From an uncultured Collinsella sp. (lineage in GTDB: Bacteria; Actinomycetota; Coriobacteriia; Coriobacteriales; Coriobacteriaceae): a stretch of 64,000 nucleotides of DNA. The translations under genes and the position numbers were made by a program. Position 1 is the first letter of the stretch; each line of letters opens with the position of its first letter. This document shows, one piece after another, positions 38,158-46,054 of this stretch. The stretch spans positions 1-64,000 of the forward strand of contig UQTW01000003.1 of the NCBI GenBank assembly GCA_900544115.1, given 5' to 3'. Below the pieces are notes generated by a model. The model saw only the letters and a program-made list of their open reading frames with translations, ran no database searches and was not told the DNA's origin.

Positions 38158-39715
38158 TAGCTGGATAAGGCCGTTCGACGCCTCCTACGACTTCGTGCGC
38201 GTATCACGTGAGACGGGGCTCGAGCTCGACTTCGTGCGCGACATCGAGAACGGCGGCTCCATCGAGCGCAACGCAAACACAGCGCTCTATGAGACTGCAT
38301 CCCTGGACTTCGCTGACAAGTTCGACGTTGGCAACGACTTTCTGCGTGTGTACCTCAACGCCACCTTCACGGACGGCAGTAAGAGGCGCGAGTGCCTCGG
38401 AACATTCATGCCGCAGGTGGACTCGGTTGACATCGACGGCGCCTACCGAGAGGGCCAGATCAACGCCTACGGCCTCCTGAAGCGGCTCAAAGACGACGAC
38501 TTCGACGGGCCGTACGTGATCGTTGCGGGCAGCAATCTGGTTGATGAGGCCGTCAAGATAGCCGAATCGGTCGGCCTCACCGTCTACGCCGACCCCAGCA
38601 GCCTCCTTCTGGGCAGCACCTTGGTTTTCGGCGTGGGCAGGGACAACGACGCTAAGAACAAGCTGAACGCGGTGGGCCTGCTCCTCAAGGCGGCCGGGTT
38701 CCGCTCGCCGACGACCGACCGGATGGGCAACGTGATCTACAGGCGCTACGTCGAGCCCTCGGACATGCCCATCTCGGCCGAGTTCACCGAGGGCAGGGAC
38801 GCGCGCTTCATGTCGGACATGACCGAATCGACTAACCGCGCCGAGGTCTGCAACGTCGTGCACGTGGACTTCAGCACGCAGGACGCATCGGTGCGCGGCA
38901 CGGCGGTGGACGACTCGCCCGATTCAGACCTCTCGACCGTCTCGGTCGGGCGCCGCATCGTCAAGAGCTACAGCTACGACAGCCTGCCGGGCGTGGATAC
39001 TGAGGACGCCAACCTTGTCGAGGGTGCGGCCAACGCCCTCATCGGCACCGGCAAGAAGGCCGACAAGAGCTTCAGGCAGAGCGACACTCACGGCAGCATC
39101 CAGACCGTCTACGTCCCCGACTCGCCGCAGGCGGGCGTGCTCTTCGGCATCAAGGCCGTCTCGAGTGGCGGGCGCGTCGGCTTCTGCCAGGACGAGGGGC
39201 CGAGCGTCAAGAAGGATACGGACTACACGCAGAGCGTATGGGTCAAGGGCACCAAGGGCGCGACGGGCATCATACAGTCTTTCTGGGATCAGGAGAGGGC
39301 GCTTGGCCCGGTGACCAAGGGGTTCACCATGACTGGCGAGTGGCAGAAGGTCAGCTACACCTACCACGCCACGGAGAACCACAGCAAGGTCAGCTGGGGC
39401 TACTGCTACATCGACGGCGGCGAGGCCACCTTCGTCGCCGACAAGGTCGAGGAGGGAGGCAACGCCACGCCTTGGCCCCAGGACGCCATGCAGGCGGCGG
39501 CGGACCGCAAGGCGGCGGAGCTGCTCGCCACCGAGCGCGCCGTGACGCGCACGGACGAGTTCAGGAGCGTCTACAAGCCCGTCGAGCCGTGCATGGCCGT
39601 GGCGATGAACTACAGGACCGGCGGAGTTGTCGGCAAGCTGGCAATCCAGAAGCAGACGCTGACGCTTGACGCCGGCTGCGTCATAAAGCACACGGCGAGG
39701 AGGTACGAGCGATGA
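38150..39715 (+). CDS. Baseplate/tail-associated protein with carbohydrate-binding-like domain
   Basis: 521 residues. The N-terminal 300 residues resemble a tail hub/minor tail protein (FVRDIENGGSIERNANTALY, FLRVYLNATFTDGSKRRECL, GTFMPQVDSVDIDGAYREGQ). About 330-450 has a jelly-roll/CBM appearance (DTDYTQSVWVKGTKG, WQKVSYTYHATENH, GYCYIDGGEATFVADKVEEG), commonly a sugar-binding module. Likely contacts host cell-wall glycans. Confidence 0.72.
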   Translation: MADSWIRPFDASYDFVRVSRETGLELDFVRDIENGGSIERNANTALYETASLDFADKFDVGNDFLRVYLNATFTDGSKRRECLGTFMPQVDSVDIDGAYREGQINAYGLLKRLKDDDFDGPYVIVAGSNLVDEAVKIAESVGLTVYADPSSLLLGSTLVFGVGRDNDAKNKLNAVGLLLKAAGFRSPTTDRMGNVIYRRYVEPSDMPISAEFTEGRDARFMSDMTESTNRAEVCNVVHVDFSTQDASVRGTAVDDSPDSDLSTVSVGRRIVKSYSYDSLPGVDTEDANLVEGAANALIGTGKKADKSFRQSDTHGSIQTVYVPDSPQAGVLFGIKAVSSGGRVGFCQDEGPSVKKDTDYTQSVWVKGTKGATGIIQSFWDQERALGPVTKGFTMTGEWQKVSYTYHATENHSKVSWGYCYIDGGEATFVADKVEEGGNATPWPQDAMQAAADRKAAELLATERAVTRTDEFRSVYKPVEPCMAVAMNYRTGGVVGKLAIQKQTLTLDAGCVIKHTARRYER

Positions 39716-39969
39716 GCGATTCGGCAGCTGAGATCAAGGGCGCGGCGGCGCGGCTGGCGGCGGCGATGCCGTCGGGCGGCAAGCGGCTGACGATGGAGTT
39801 CGGCACGGTCGTGGGCATCCACGACACGGCGCTCGACGTGATGCTGCACGGCGCGGTGGTGGCGGTCCCGATGGTGCGCTCCTGCACGGGGTGCATCATC
39901 ACCGACCGCGCCGTGATCCTGTCGCAGGGCCCGCTGGCCGTGTGCGTCGGCACGATGGCGGCGGTGTAG
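39712..39969 (+). CDS. Small beta-rich tail protein, 85 aa
   Basis: RLTMEFGTVVGIHDTALDVM then LHGAVVAVPMVRSCTGC and DRAVILSQGPLAVCVGTMA suggest an OB-like beta barrel, as in phage spike/hub plug proteins. Overlaps the previous gene by 4 nt. Confidence 0.6.
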   Translation: MSDSAAEIKGAAARLAAAMPSGGKRLTMEFGTVVGIHDTALDVMLHGAVVAVPMVRSCTGCIITDRAVILSQGPLAVCVGTMAAV

Positions 39970-40047
39970 ACCGGCGTTACGGGGGCCCGAACCTGCAGTG
40001 TGGCGGGGAATGGGCCCCACCACACTTCAGAACGGGAAGGAGGCCGG

Positions 40048-40461
40048 ATGGAGGTACTCAAGCTCTTCGCGCCGTACGGGCCGGGGTGGCTCGGCGGCGC
40101 GGCGCTTGCGCTCATTGCCTTTTATTTTGGGCGGCAATTTTTGGCCGAGTACAAGGTTCAGAACGAGCGCAAGGCGAACCTCGACCTCAAGCGCGAGGAA
40201 CGCAAGCAGGCCGAAGTCGACGAGAGGGCGCAGCGCGACCGCGAGCGGTCCCAAATGGAGGGGCGCATCGCCGCCCAGATGGAGCGCAGCAACACCCTGA
40301 TTGAAGGAATGAAAACGCTCATGGAGTCGGTCGTCGCGTCAAACGACGTCCTGCACGCCGACCTGGTCCACAGCCAGGCACGCAGTCAGGGGATGGCCGA
40401 ACAGGTGAGCCACATTCGCGACCGCGTCGACCTGCTCTACGACAAAGAAAAAGGTAGATAG
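40048..40461 (+). CDS. Membrane-anchored coiled-coil protein of the lysis region, 137 aa
   Basis: One N-terminal transmembrane helix (GPGWLGGAALALIAFYFGRQ) followed by a long charged coiled coil (LDLKREERKQAEVDERAQRD). The ATG at 40048 follows GGGAAGGAGG. Location just before the holin suggests a lysis accessory or spanin-like role; similar one-helix coiled-coil proteins lie there in many Gram-positive phages. Confidence 0.65.
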   Translation: MEVLKLFAPYGPGWLGGAALALIAFYFGRQFLAEYKVQNERKANLDLKREERKQAEVDERAQRDRERSQMEGRIAAQMERSNTLIEGMKTLMESVVASNDVLHADLVHSQARSQGMAEQVSHIRDRVDLLYDKEKGR

Positions 40462-40469
40462 GAGGAATC

Positions 40470-40700
40470 ATGACTACCGAAGACATCACCCGCAAGCTGA
40501 CGAGCCGCAAGTTCTGGCTGTGCACGGCTGCCTTTTTGGGCTCCGTCGCGACCAGCGTGGCCGGCATCGCCACGGACAACCAGACCGTCGCCGCCATCGG
40601 CACGGTGTGCGGGGTCGCGAGTGCGGCCATCTACGCCGCGGCCGAGCAGGCTGTGGACGCTGCGCGCCTGAAGGCGGGTGGCGATCATGACGGAGATTAA
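40470..40700 (+). CDS. Phage holin
   Basis: 76 residues with two hydrophobic helices (FWLCTAAFLGSVATSVAGIA, TVAAIGTVCGVASAAIYAAA) and a charged C-terminus. Typical of the short phage holin family and placed directly before the amidase. TAGGAGGAATC ribosome-binding site. Confidence 0.85.
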   Translation: MTTEDITRKLTSRKFWLCTAAFLGSVATSVAGIATDNQTVAAIGTVCGVASAAIYAAAEQAVDAARLKAGGDHDGD

Positions 40701-41826
40701 CGCCGAGGCTAAGCGCAAGCTGCCGATGCGCAGCGTTTTCGCCATCGTCCTCGCACTCGCCGCGGCCCTCGCCGCCCCGTGCGGAGCCGAGGCGTACCAG
40801 AGTGTGAACAAGTACGTGAGCGGCGGTCACGGCTACCTCAATGCGAACTACCTCGTCATTCACGAGACCGCGAACCCCGGCGCTTCTGCCTACAACCACA
40901 CTTTGTTGTGGTCGCGTGACGACACCTACGCCGTACATCACGTCATGGAGCTGGACGGCTCCACCGTGTACAACACCGTGCCGGAGAACCGTCTGTGCTG
41001 GCATGTCGGCAATGGCAATTACGCCACGATCGGCATCGAGCTGGCGCACGCCACCAACGCCTCCGACTTCTCCAAGCAGTGGTCCGAGGCCGTGAAGTGG
41101 GCGGGCGACGAACTCCGCTCTCGCGGCTGGGATACGTCCCGCCTTTTGAGCCACTACGAAGCGGCTCAGCGCTGGGGCGGGTCCGATCACACCGACCCGA
41201 ATGGCTATTTCGCTCAGTACGGCAAGTCGTGGTGGGAGTTCAAGCAGGCGGTCGCAGCCTATCTCGGCAGCGGTTATGTCGCTCCCATCGCGCCGACCAA
41301 CGGCAATGGAGGCACCTATCAGCCCTCTTATTCTGCAACCCGTACCAAGTTCCCGAAGTCCACGGGCAAGAGCGTAAACATCCACTATGCTCTCCATAAC
41401 CGCTACGGTGCGTGGAATGATGCCGTTACCAATTTCAACGACTCCAACTCCGAGGGCTTCGCTGGTATGCCTTACGGCTCCCACGACATGCTCATCGCAT
41501 GGGTTGACAGCGGCACGCTTCGCTACCGCGTCCACACCAAGGAGAGCGGTTGGCTCGGCTGGGTACAGTATGCCAACTACAACGACAGCGTGAACGGCAT
41601 GGCGGGCATCTGGGGCCAGACCATTGACGGTGTTCAGATGTACTACATCACGACCAACGGTGAATACAAGCAGGTCTACTACAGGTCTCAGGACGTCGCA
41701 CACGCTGGCTACTGGGACGAGGTCTGCGATGACGGCTCCACCTATGGCGGCGATGACTACGCTGGCATCTACGGCTATGCGCTCGACCGCCTGCAGTGCT
41801 ACGTGTCGGACGGAACGCGCCGATGA
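40687..41826 (+). CDS. Endolysin: N-acetylmuramoyl-L-alanine amidase with signal peptide
   Basis: 379 residues from ATG at 40687. Residues about 1-36 form a Sec signal peptide (basic start, AIVLALAAALAAPCGAEA then YQS). Residues about 45-190 are an Amidase_2 zinc domain: NYLVIHETANPGASAYNH, AVHHVMELDGSTVYNTVPEN, TIGIELAHATN, RLLSHYEAAQRWGGSDHTDP. The C-terminal about 150 residues are repeated Gly/Trp-rich wall-binding units (SGWLGWVQYANYNDSVNGMA, VYYRSQDVAHAGYWDEVCDD). Overlaps the holin gene by 14 nt. Export by the host Sec system would make holin a trigger rather than the only exit route. Confidence 0.9.
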   Translation: MTEINAEAKRKLPMRSVFAIVLALAAALAAPCGAEAYQSVNKYVSGGHGYLNANYLVIHETANPGASAYNHTLLWSRDDTYAVHHVMELDGSTVYNTVPENRLCWHVGNGNYATIGIELAHATNASDFSKQWSEAVKWAGDELRSRGWDTSRLLSHYEAAQRWGGSDHTDPNGYFAQYGKSWWEFKQAVAAYLGSGYVAPIAPTNGNGGTYQPSYSATRTKFPKSTGKSVNIHYALHNRYGAWNDAVTNFNDSNSEGFAGMPYGSHDMLIAWVDSGTLRYRVHTKESGWLGWVQYANYNDSVNGMAGIWGQTIDGVQMYYITTNGEYKQVYYRSQDVAHAGYWDEVCDDGSTYGGDDYAGIYGYALDRLQCYVSDGTRR

Positions 41827-41912
41827 TCGCGTTGGCATTCGTGCTCGGCTCGCTCTTCGGCGGCACAGTGGCGACAATCGGGCTCTGCATCGTAAGCATC
41901 AACCGGCGCTAA
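41823..41912 (+). CDS. Small membrane protein, 29 aa
   Basis: One hydrophobic helix, MIALAFVLGSLFGGTVATIG ending SINRR. ATG overlaps the amidase stop (ATGA). It resembles DUF3789-type micro-proteins at phage ends. Role unknown. Confidence 0.5.
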   Translation: MIALAFVLGSLFGGTVATIGLCIVSINRR

Positions 41913-41932
41913 CGACTGCGGGAGATAACAAC

Positions 41933-41972
41933 AAAAAGGGGCCGTGGCGACGAACCGCCACGGCCCCTTTTT
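41933..41972 (+). terminator. Strong terminator at the prophage late-operon end
   Basis: A 17-bp perfect stem (aaaaaggggccgtggcg and its complement) with a 6-nt loop; U-run within the stem allows bidirectional function. Confidence 0.92.
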
Positions 41973-42016
41973 GTATCCCTCGAATATCCCAAGTGGGCGC
42001 AAAACCCTAAGTACGG

Positions 42017-42045
42017 TCAGCGTGTTGCGGTACGTTCAGCGTGTT
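42017..42045. repeat. Direct repeats near attR, candidate integrase arm sites
   Basis: tcagcgtgtt occurs at 42017-42026 and 42036-42045, with a weaker ggtcagc at 42055. Repeats of about 10 bp within 60 bp of the core resemble arm-type sites. Confidence 0.4.
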
Positions 42046-42088
42046 TTGCCTGTTGGTCAGCATCAATAGCGAGCTGCGGCAAACTGTC

Positions 42089-42919
42089 TCAGTACTGCCA
42101 CATGTGATTGACGGGGCCGGAGCCTTTGCCCATGTTCAGGCCGGCGGCCAGAGCGCCGGTTAGGTAGGCCTTGCCGCCGTTGACGGCGTCGGCAAGATCC
42201 ATGCCCTGGGCCAGCGCGCAGGCGATGGCGGACGAAAGCGTGCAGCCGGTGCCGTGTGTGTTGTCGGTCTCGATGCGCTTGTGGCGGAACCACGTGGTGA
42301 GCGGATCGCCCAGATGGTTGCCCTCGTCATCGAGTGGCGCGGGTTCGGCCAATACATCGTTAGCCTCGTTGACAAGATGCCCACCCTTAACGAGGGATGC
42401 GCAACCAAAGCGGCGGGTGAGGAGCATGGCAGCATTTTGCTGTGTGCGCTCGGAGTCGACCTCGTAGTCGAGCAGCGTCATGGCCTCGGGAATGTTGGGC
42501 GTGATGACCGTTGCCAACGGGAACAGGCGGCGGGTGAGTGCCTCGGAGGCATCCTCGGCAATCAAGCGCGCGCCCGAGGTGGCGACCATGACGGGGTCGA
42601 CGACCACGTTCGTTGCGTTCCAAGCGCTCAGGCGGTCTGCGATGACTTCGATAATCTCGGCAGAGGAGACCATGCCAATCTTGACGGAACTCGGGCGGAT
42701 ATCGTCAAAGACGGCGTCAATTTGCGCGGCTACGATATCTGGCGAGATATCCTGCACGGCGGTGACGCCCAGTGTGTTTTGCGCTGTGATGGAGGTGATG
42801 GCCGTCTCGGCATACAGGCGGTGCGCCGTGATGGTCTTGATGTCGGCCTGAATGCCGGCGCCGCCGCTGGAATCGGATCCTGCGATGGATAGAACGGCAG
42901 GTACCTTACTGCGATCCAT
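42089..42919 (-). CDS. thiD: Hydroxymethylpyrimidine/phosphomethylpyrimidine kinase
   Basis: 276 residues. Ribokinase-like fold with VLSIAGSDSSGGAGIQADIK at the N-terminus, VDPVMVATSGARLIAEDA, VITPNIPEAMTLLDYEV, LVKGGHLVNEANDVL, RIETDNTHGTGCTLSSAIAC (anion-hole/catalytic Asp region) and GLNMGKGSGPVNHM at the end. It phosphorylates HMP and HMP-P in thiamine biosynthesis. It lies downstream of thiC on the same strand. The prophage attachment site is in its last codons. Start ATG at 42919 with GGGAGCGA upstream. Confidence 0.95.
   Translation of the reverse strand: MDRSKVPAVLSIAGSDSSGGAGIQADIKTITAHRLYAETAITSITAQNTLGVTAVQDISPDIVAAQIDAVFDDIRPSSVKIGMVSSAEIIEVIADRLSAWNATNVVVDPVMVATSGARLIAEDASEALTRRLFPLATVITPNIPEAMTLLDYEVDSERTQQNAAMLLTRRFGCASLVKGGHLVNEANDVLAEPAPLDDEGNHLGDPLTTWFRHKRIETDNTHGTGCTLSSAIACALAQGMDLADAVNGGKAYLTGALAAGLNMGKGSGPVNHMWQY
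42093..42102. other. attR: attR core inside the thiD 3' end
   Basis: The TACTGCCACA copy overlaps the last three sense codons of thiD; the phage DNA beyond it supplies the final C of the Tyr codon and the TGA stop, so the thiD product is unchanged. Confidence 0.8.
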
Positions 42920-42976
42920 GTTCGCTCCCTTGTCCGGTCGGAATCAAATGGGTCTTTAAGCCTGCATTATAAAGAT

Positions 42977-43006
42977 GCCCGGGCCGGCTGTATTCCGAAC
43001 CCGGGC
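42977..43006 (-). terminator. Hairpin between thiC and thiD
   Basis: gcccggg and cccgggc arms, followed on the minus strand by atcttta. It may end most thiC transcripts, making thiD partly separate. Confidence 0.6.
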
Positions 43007-43097
43007 GGGTGATGCAATCTTTACGCAAATGTAAGCAAATGTTCACATGTCAACAATTGACGAGCACCTTGTTGCCGATGGTGGCTCCAGTGACGCG

Positions 43098-44432
43098 TTA
43101 ATCCTCCATGCCAAGATCGATCGTCGTGCCCTCGAACACCTTGTTGACGGTACGGACGGCGCACATCTTGCCACACATGGTGCAGGTGCCCTCGGTGGCG
43201 GCGGGGGATTCCTCGTAGCGCTTCTTACCGGTGACCGGATCGAGAGCACACTTCCACATGGCATCCCAGTCGAGCTTGCGGCGTGCCTGGCCCATCTTGT
43301 CGTCAATGTCGCGGGCGTGTGGCACCTTCTTGGCGATATCGGCGGCGTGTGCGGCAATCTTGGTGGCCATGAGGCCATCGAGCACGTCCTGGGCGTTGGG
43401 CAGGCACAAGTGCTCGGCCGGCGTCACGTAGCACAGGAAGTCGGCGCCGGAGCTGGCGGAGATGGCGCCGCCGATGGCAGCGGTGATGTGGTCGTAGCCC
43501 ACGCCGATATCGGTCACCAGCGGCCCGAGCACATAGAACGGGGCATTGTGGCACAGGCGCTTCTGCAGTTTCATATTGGCGGCGATCTCGTCGAGTGCCA
43601 TGTGACCCGGACCCTCGACCATGACCTGGACGCCGGCTGCCCAGGCACGCTTGCACAGCTTGCCCAGCTCGATCATCTCGGCGGTCTCGGTGGCATCGTT
43701 GGAGTCGTAGAGACAGCCCGGGCGGCAGGAGTCGCCGAGCGAGATCGTCACATCGTACTCGTGGCAGATCTCGAGCACCTCGTCATAAAACTCGTAGAAG
43801 GGGTTCTCGTTGCCGGTGACCTCCATCCAGCCAAACAGCAGCGAGCCGCCGCGGCTGACGATGTTCATCAGGCGGCCGGTCTCCTTAAAGGTCTTGATGA
43901 CCGATTTGTTGATGCCGCAGTGGATGGTCATAAAGTCCACGCCGTCCTCGGCGTGTGCGCGCACGACCTCGAGCAGGTCGTCCTTGGTAAGCTTGACCAG
44001 CGGCTTTTCCATGTAGCCGATGGCGTCGTACATCGGCACCGTGCCCACCATGAGCGGCGTCTCGTCGATGAGCTGCTGGCGGAACTGGCGCGTCTTGCCC
44101 GAGTTGGAGAGGTCCATGATGGCGTCGGCGCCGTAGTCCTCAGCGATCTTGACCTTCTTCCACTCCTCGGCGGCATCGGCCTTGTCGCCCGAGATGCCCA
44201 GGTTGACGTTGACCTTGGTGGACAGGCCCTCGCCGACACCAAAGGCGCGCATGCCCTTTTTGATATGCACGATGTTGGCGGGAATGGCGATGCGGCCGTC
44301 TGCCACGCGCTCGCGGATGTACTCGGGGTCGCGATGCTCGCGCTCGGCAACCTCCTTCATCTGCGGTGTGATCTGCCCGGCGCGGGCGAAGTCGATTTGC
44401 GTGACGAGCTTGGGCTCGGTCTGTGTGCTCAT
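43098..44432 (-). CDS. thiC: Phosphomethylpyrimidine synthase
   Basis: 444 residues. Radical SAM enzyme converting aminoimidazole ribotide to HMP-P. Landmarks are NIVHIKKGMRAFGVGEGLST, DYGADAIMDLSNSGKTRQFR, DFMTIHCGINKSV, RGGSLLFGWMEVTGNENPFY, EGPGHMALDEIAANMKLQKR and the C-terminal iron-sulfur cysteines in GTCTMCGKMCAVR. Start chosen at 44432 (MSTQTEPK), with GAAGGGAG upstream; the ATG at 44456 would lie against the riboswitch. Expression is controlled by the TPP riboswitch directly upstream. Confidence 0.96.
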   Translation of the reverse strand: MSTQTEPKLVTQIDFARAGQITPQMKEVAEREHRDPEYIRERVADGRIAIPANIVHIKKGMRAFGVGEGLSTKVNVNLGISGDKADAAEEWKKVKIAEDYGADAIMDLSNSGKTRQFRQQLIDETPLMVGTVPMYDAIGYMEKPLVKLTKDDLLEVVRAHAEDGVDFMTIHCGINKSVIKTFKETGRLMNIVSRGGSLLFGWMEVTGNENPFYEFYDEVLEICHEYDVTISLGDSCRPGCLYDSNDATETAEMIELGKLCKRAWAAGVQVMVEGPGHMALDEIAANMKLQKRLCHNAPFYVLGPLVTDIGVGYDHITAAIGGAISASSGADFLCYVTPAEHLCLPNAQDVLDGLMATKIAAHAADIAKKVPHARDIDDKMGQARRKLDWDAMWKCALDPVTGKKRYEESPAATEGTCTMCGKMCAVRTVNKVFEGTTIDLGMED

Positions 44433-44451
44433 TGGCACGGCTCCCTTCGTT

Positions 44452-44533
44452 GGCATTACCCATATCAGGTTTGCGGGTCAGGGCGGGCGCGCCCAATCTC
44501 AGCCTGTCGTCTTGTCCTGCAAGCTCCCCGTTA
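44452..44533 (-). ncRNA. TPP riboswitch (THI element) upstream of thiC
   Basis: Read on the minus strand the conserved blocks occur in order: GGGGAGC start, CTGAGAT, ACCCGC, ACCTGAT, then GGTAATGCC. This is the canonical thiamine-pyrophosphate aptamer. It ends 19 nt before the thiC start, so it probably controls translation initiation. Confidence 0.95.
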
Positions 44534-44602
44534 TGTCATGGGCTCAAGTATAGCCTGAATGGGTACGATTGGGCCAACGAGCGTGCCTGTGGGGAGGCGA
44601 AC

Positions 44603-45118
44603 ATGGAAGACAAGCATCTATATCGAGAGACGCAATGGGATGTATCGGCCGAGGAAAGCCGTGCGCACCATGGCCTTGTCGCGATTGGCTTTGCGGTGCT
44701 TGCCGTGCTGGTGATTGCCTTTTGTATCTGGACGTCTGGCGGTCGCGGCGGCGCTGCATGGGAGTTCGAGGCTGATGATAGCCTACCGATTATGACGATG
44801 AAGGTCTCTGGCGGCAACACGGTGGCAGCTCCCGGCGACTATTGGTATCCGCGCGACGAGTTTGTGCAGCTGCAGCTGAGTGGCGGGTCTATTCCGGGCG
44901 AAGAAATCGAACGCGTGACGTTTGATGCGACGCTCAAAACGCTGACGGTGGAGCTCAAAGATCAGGGAGACGTGCCCACGACCATGGACATTGCGCTGAC
45001 GGAATGGCGCTTGGAGCCCCCGGCGGGCGCTGCGGTATCCGAGGTGGAGCACGTTAAGATTACCTACCAAGATGGCTCGACGAGCGAGATTGCAAAGGCC
45101 GATGGCTTGGCGGAGTAA
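44603..45118 (+). CDS. Single-pass membrane protein, 171 aa
   Basis: A cytosolic N-terminus (MEDKHLYRETQWDVSAEESR), one hydrophobic helix (LVAIGFAVLAVLVIAFCIW) and an extracytoplasmic beta-rich domain (TMKVSGGNTVAAPGDYWYPR, RVTFDATLKTLTVELKDQGD). No named family is recognised. Divergent from thiC; GGGGAGG precedes the ATG. Confidence 0.7.
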   Translation: MEDKHLYRETQWDVSAEESRAHHGLVAIGFAVLAVLVIAFCIWTSGGRGGAAWEFEADDSLPIMTMKVSGGNTVAAPGDYWYPRDEFVQLQLSGGSIPGEEIERVTFDATLKTLTVELKDQGDVPTTMDIALTEWRLEPPAGAAVSEVEHVKITYQDGSTSEIAKADGLAE

Positions 45119-45141
45119 CGGGGTGTTTGGAAACGGCGGGC

Positions 45142-45951
45142 CTATTGTGCCTGCGCGTTCATGAAAACCAGGGTGTTTTTGTCTGAAAGCTCGGGGATGT
45201 GCCGATAGCCGATGTTGAATGCGGTAAGTTCGCTTGCATCCTCGAGCTTGTTTTCTGCCGTCCACCGCACCATGGAGCCGCGCGCCTTTTTGCTGGCGGT
45301 CGAGCGCTGGATGGGCTTGCCGTTGCGGATTCCTTCGCCAAAGAGGCACGTGACGACCGTGGCGTCGCCCGCGAGATGGGGCAGAACGGCTTTGGCGTAC
45401 TCTACGCTGGCGAGGTTGACGATCGTGGTGTTTGAGCCTGCCGGGGCGATAGCCCGCGCGAGCTTGTCGCTCCAAAACGCATAGAGGTCTCGGGCATCGT
45501 CAACGGCGAGCTTCGCGCCCATTTCCAGCCGATATGGTTCGACGGCATGAAAGGGGCGAACGCACCCGTAAAGGCCCGAGAGGATCCACAGATGGTCTTG
45601 CAGCCATGCGAGCTGCGCGGAATCCATCACCTCGGGCGCCATGCTCTGGTATTGAATGCCGTGGTAGGACATGACGGCAGGGGAGAGGTGACAGGCGAGT
45701 GCGGGATTGTCGAGATCGCCGTTTTTCAGGATGGGCCCGAACTCATGCAGGGTGTTGAGGCAAGGCCCCAGCAGTTTGTCACTCACGTTCCATAGCGCCT
45801 GCAGGCTGTCGCTGCCTTCATTCCGCTCGATATCTAGCAGTGCGCGGTGGAGGCGAGCCGTCTCGCGCGCAAAGGGTGGAATGCCCAGGACTTCAAAAGC
45901 ATCTTGGGCCGCGCGCATCTGCTTGGCGGGCGAAATGACGACCTGCAGCAT
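45142..45951 (-). CDS. yaaA: YaaA family peroxide stress protein
   Basis: 269 residues. QVVISPAKQM at the N-terminus, ALWNVSDKLL, ALACHLSPAVMSYHGIQYQS, LWILSGLYGCVRPFHAVEPY, RLEMGAKLAVDDARDLYAFW and NTTIVNLASVEYAKAVLP are hallmarks of UPF0246/YaaA, a DNA-binding protein that limits iron damage during peroxide stress in E. coli. Start at 45951 (MLQVVISP) with GGAGAG upstream. Confidence 0.92.
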   Translation of the reverse strand: MLQVVISPAKQMRAAQDAFEVLGIPPFARETARLHRALLDIERNEGSDSLQALWNVSDKLLGPCLNTLHEFGPILKNGDLDNPALACHLSPAVMSYHGIQYQSMAPEVMDSAQLAWLQDHLWILSGLYGCVRPFHAVEPYRLEMGAKLAVDDARDLYAFWSDKLARAIAPAGSNTTIVNLASVEYAKAVLPHLAGDATVVTCLFGEGIRNGKPIQRSTASKKARGSMVRWTAENKLEDASELTAFNIGYRHIPELSDKNTLVFMNAQAQ

Positions 45952-46054
45952 GGACTCTCCTCTGCCAAAAAGGAAGTTGCGGTGGAATACGGTCTGTTTT
46001 GGCCGTTTATGGGCCAGTTTAGTCTGTATTTCACCGCAACTGATGAAGGGTTGG

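Larger units (their letters stand above)
5477..42102. mobile_element. Complete siphovirus-type prophage (about 36.6 kb) integrated in thiD 3' end
   Basis: The element carries integrase, CI/Cro switch, recombination and replication genes, terminase, portal, coat, tail, holin and endolysin in canonical order, bounded by a 10-bp direct repeat. Morphogenesis genes (P22-type coat protein, frameshifted tail chaperones, 807-aa tape measure) indicate a long non-contractile tail. All structural modules look intact except the DGR reverse transcriptase, which has an in-frame stop. Whether it can be induced is not known. Confidence 0.93.
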
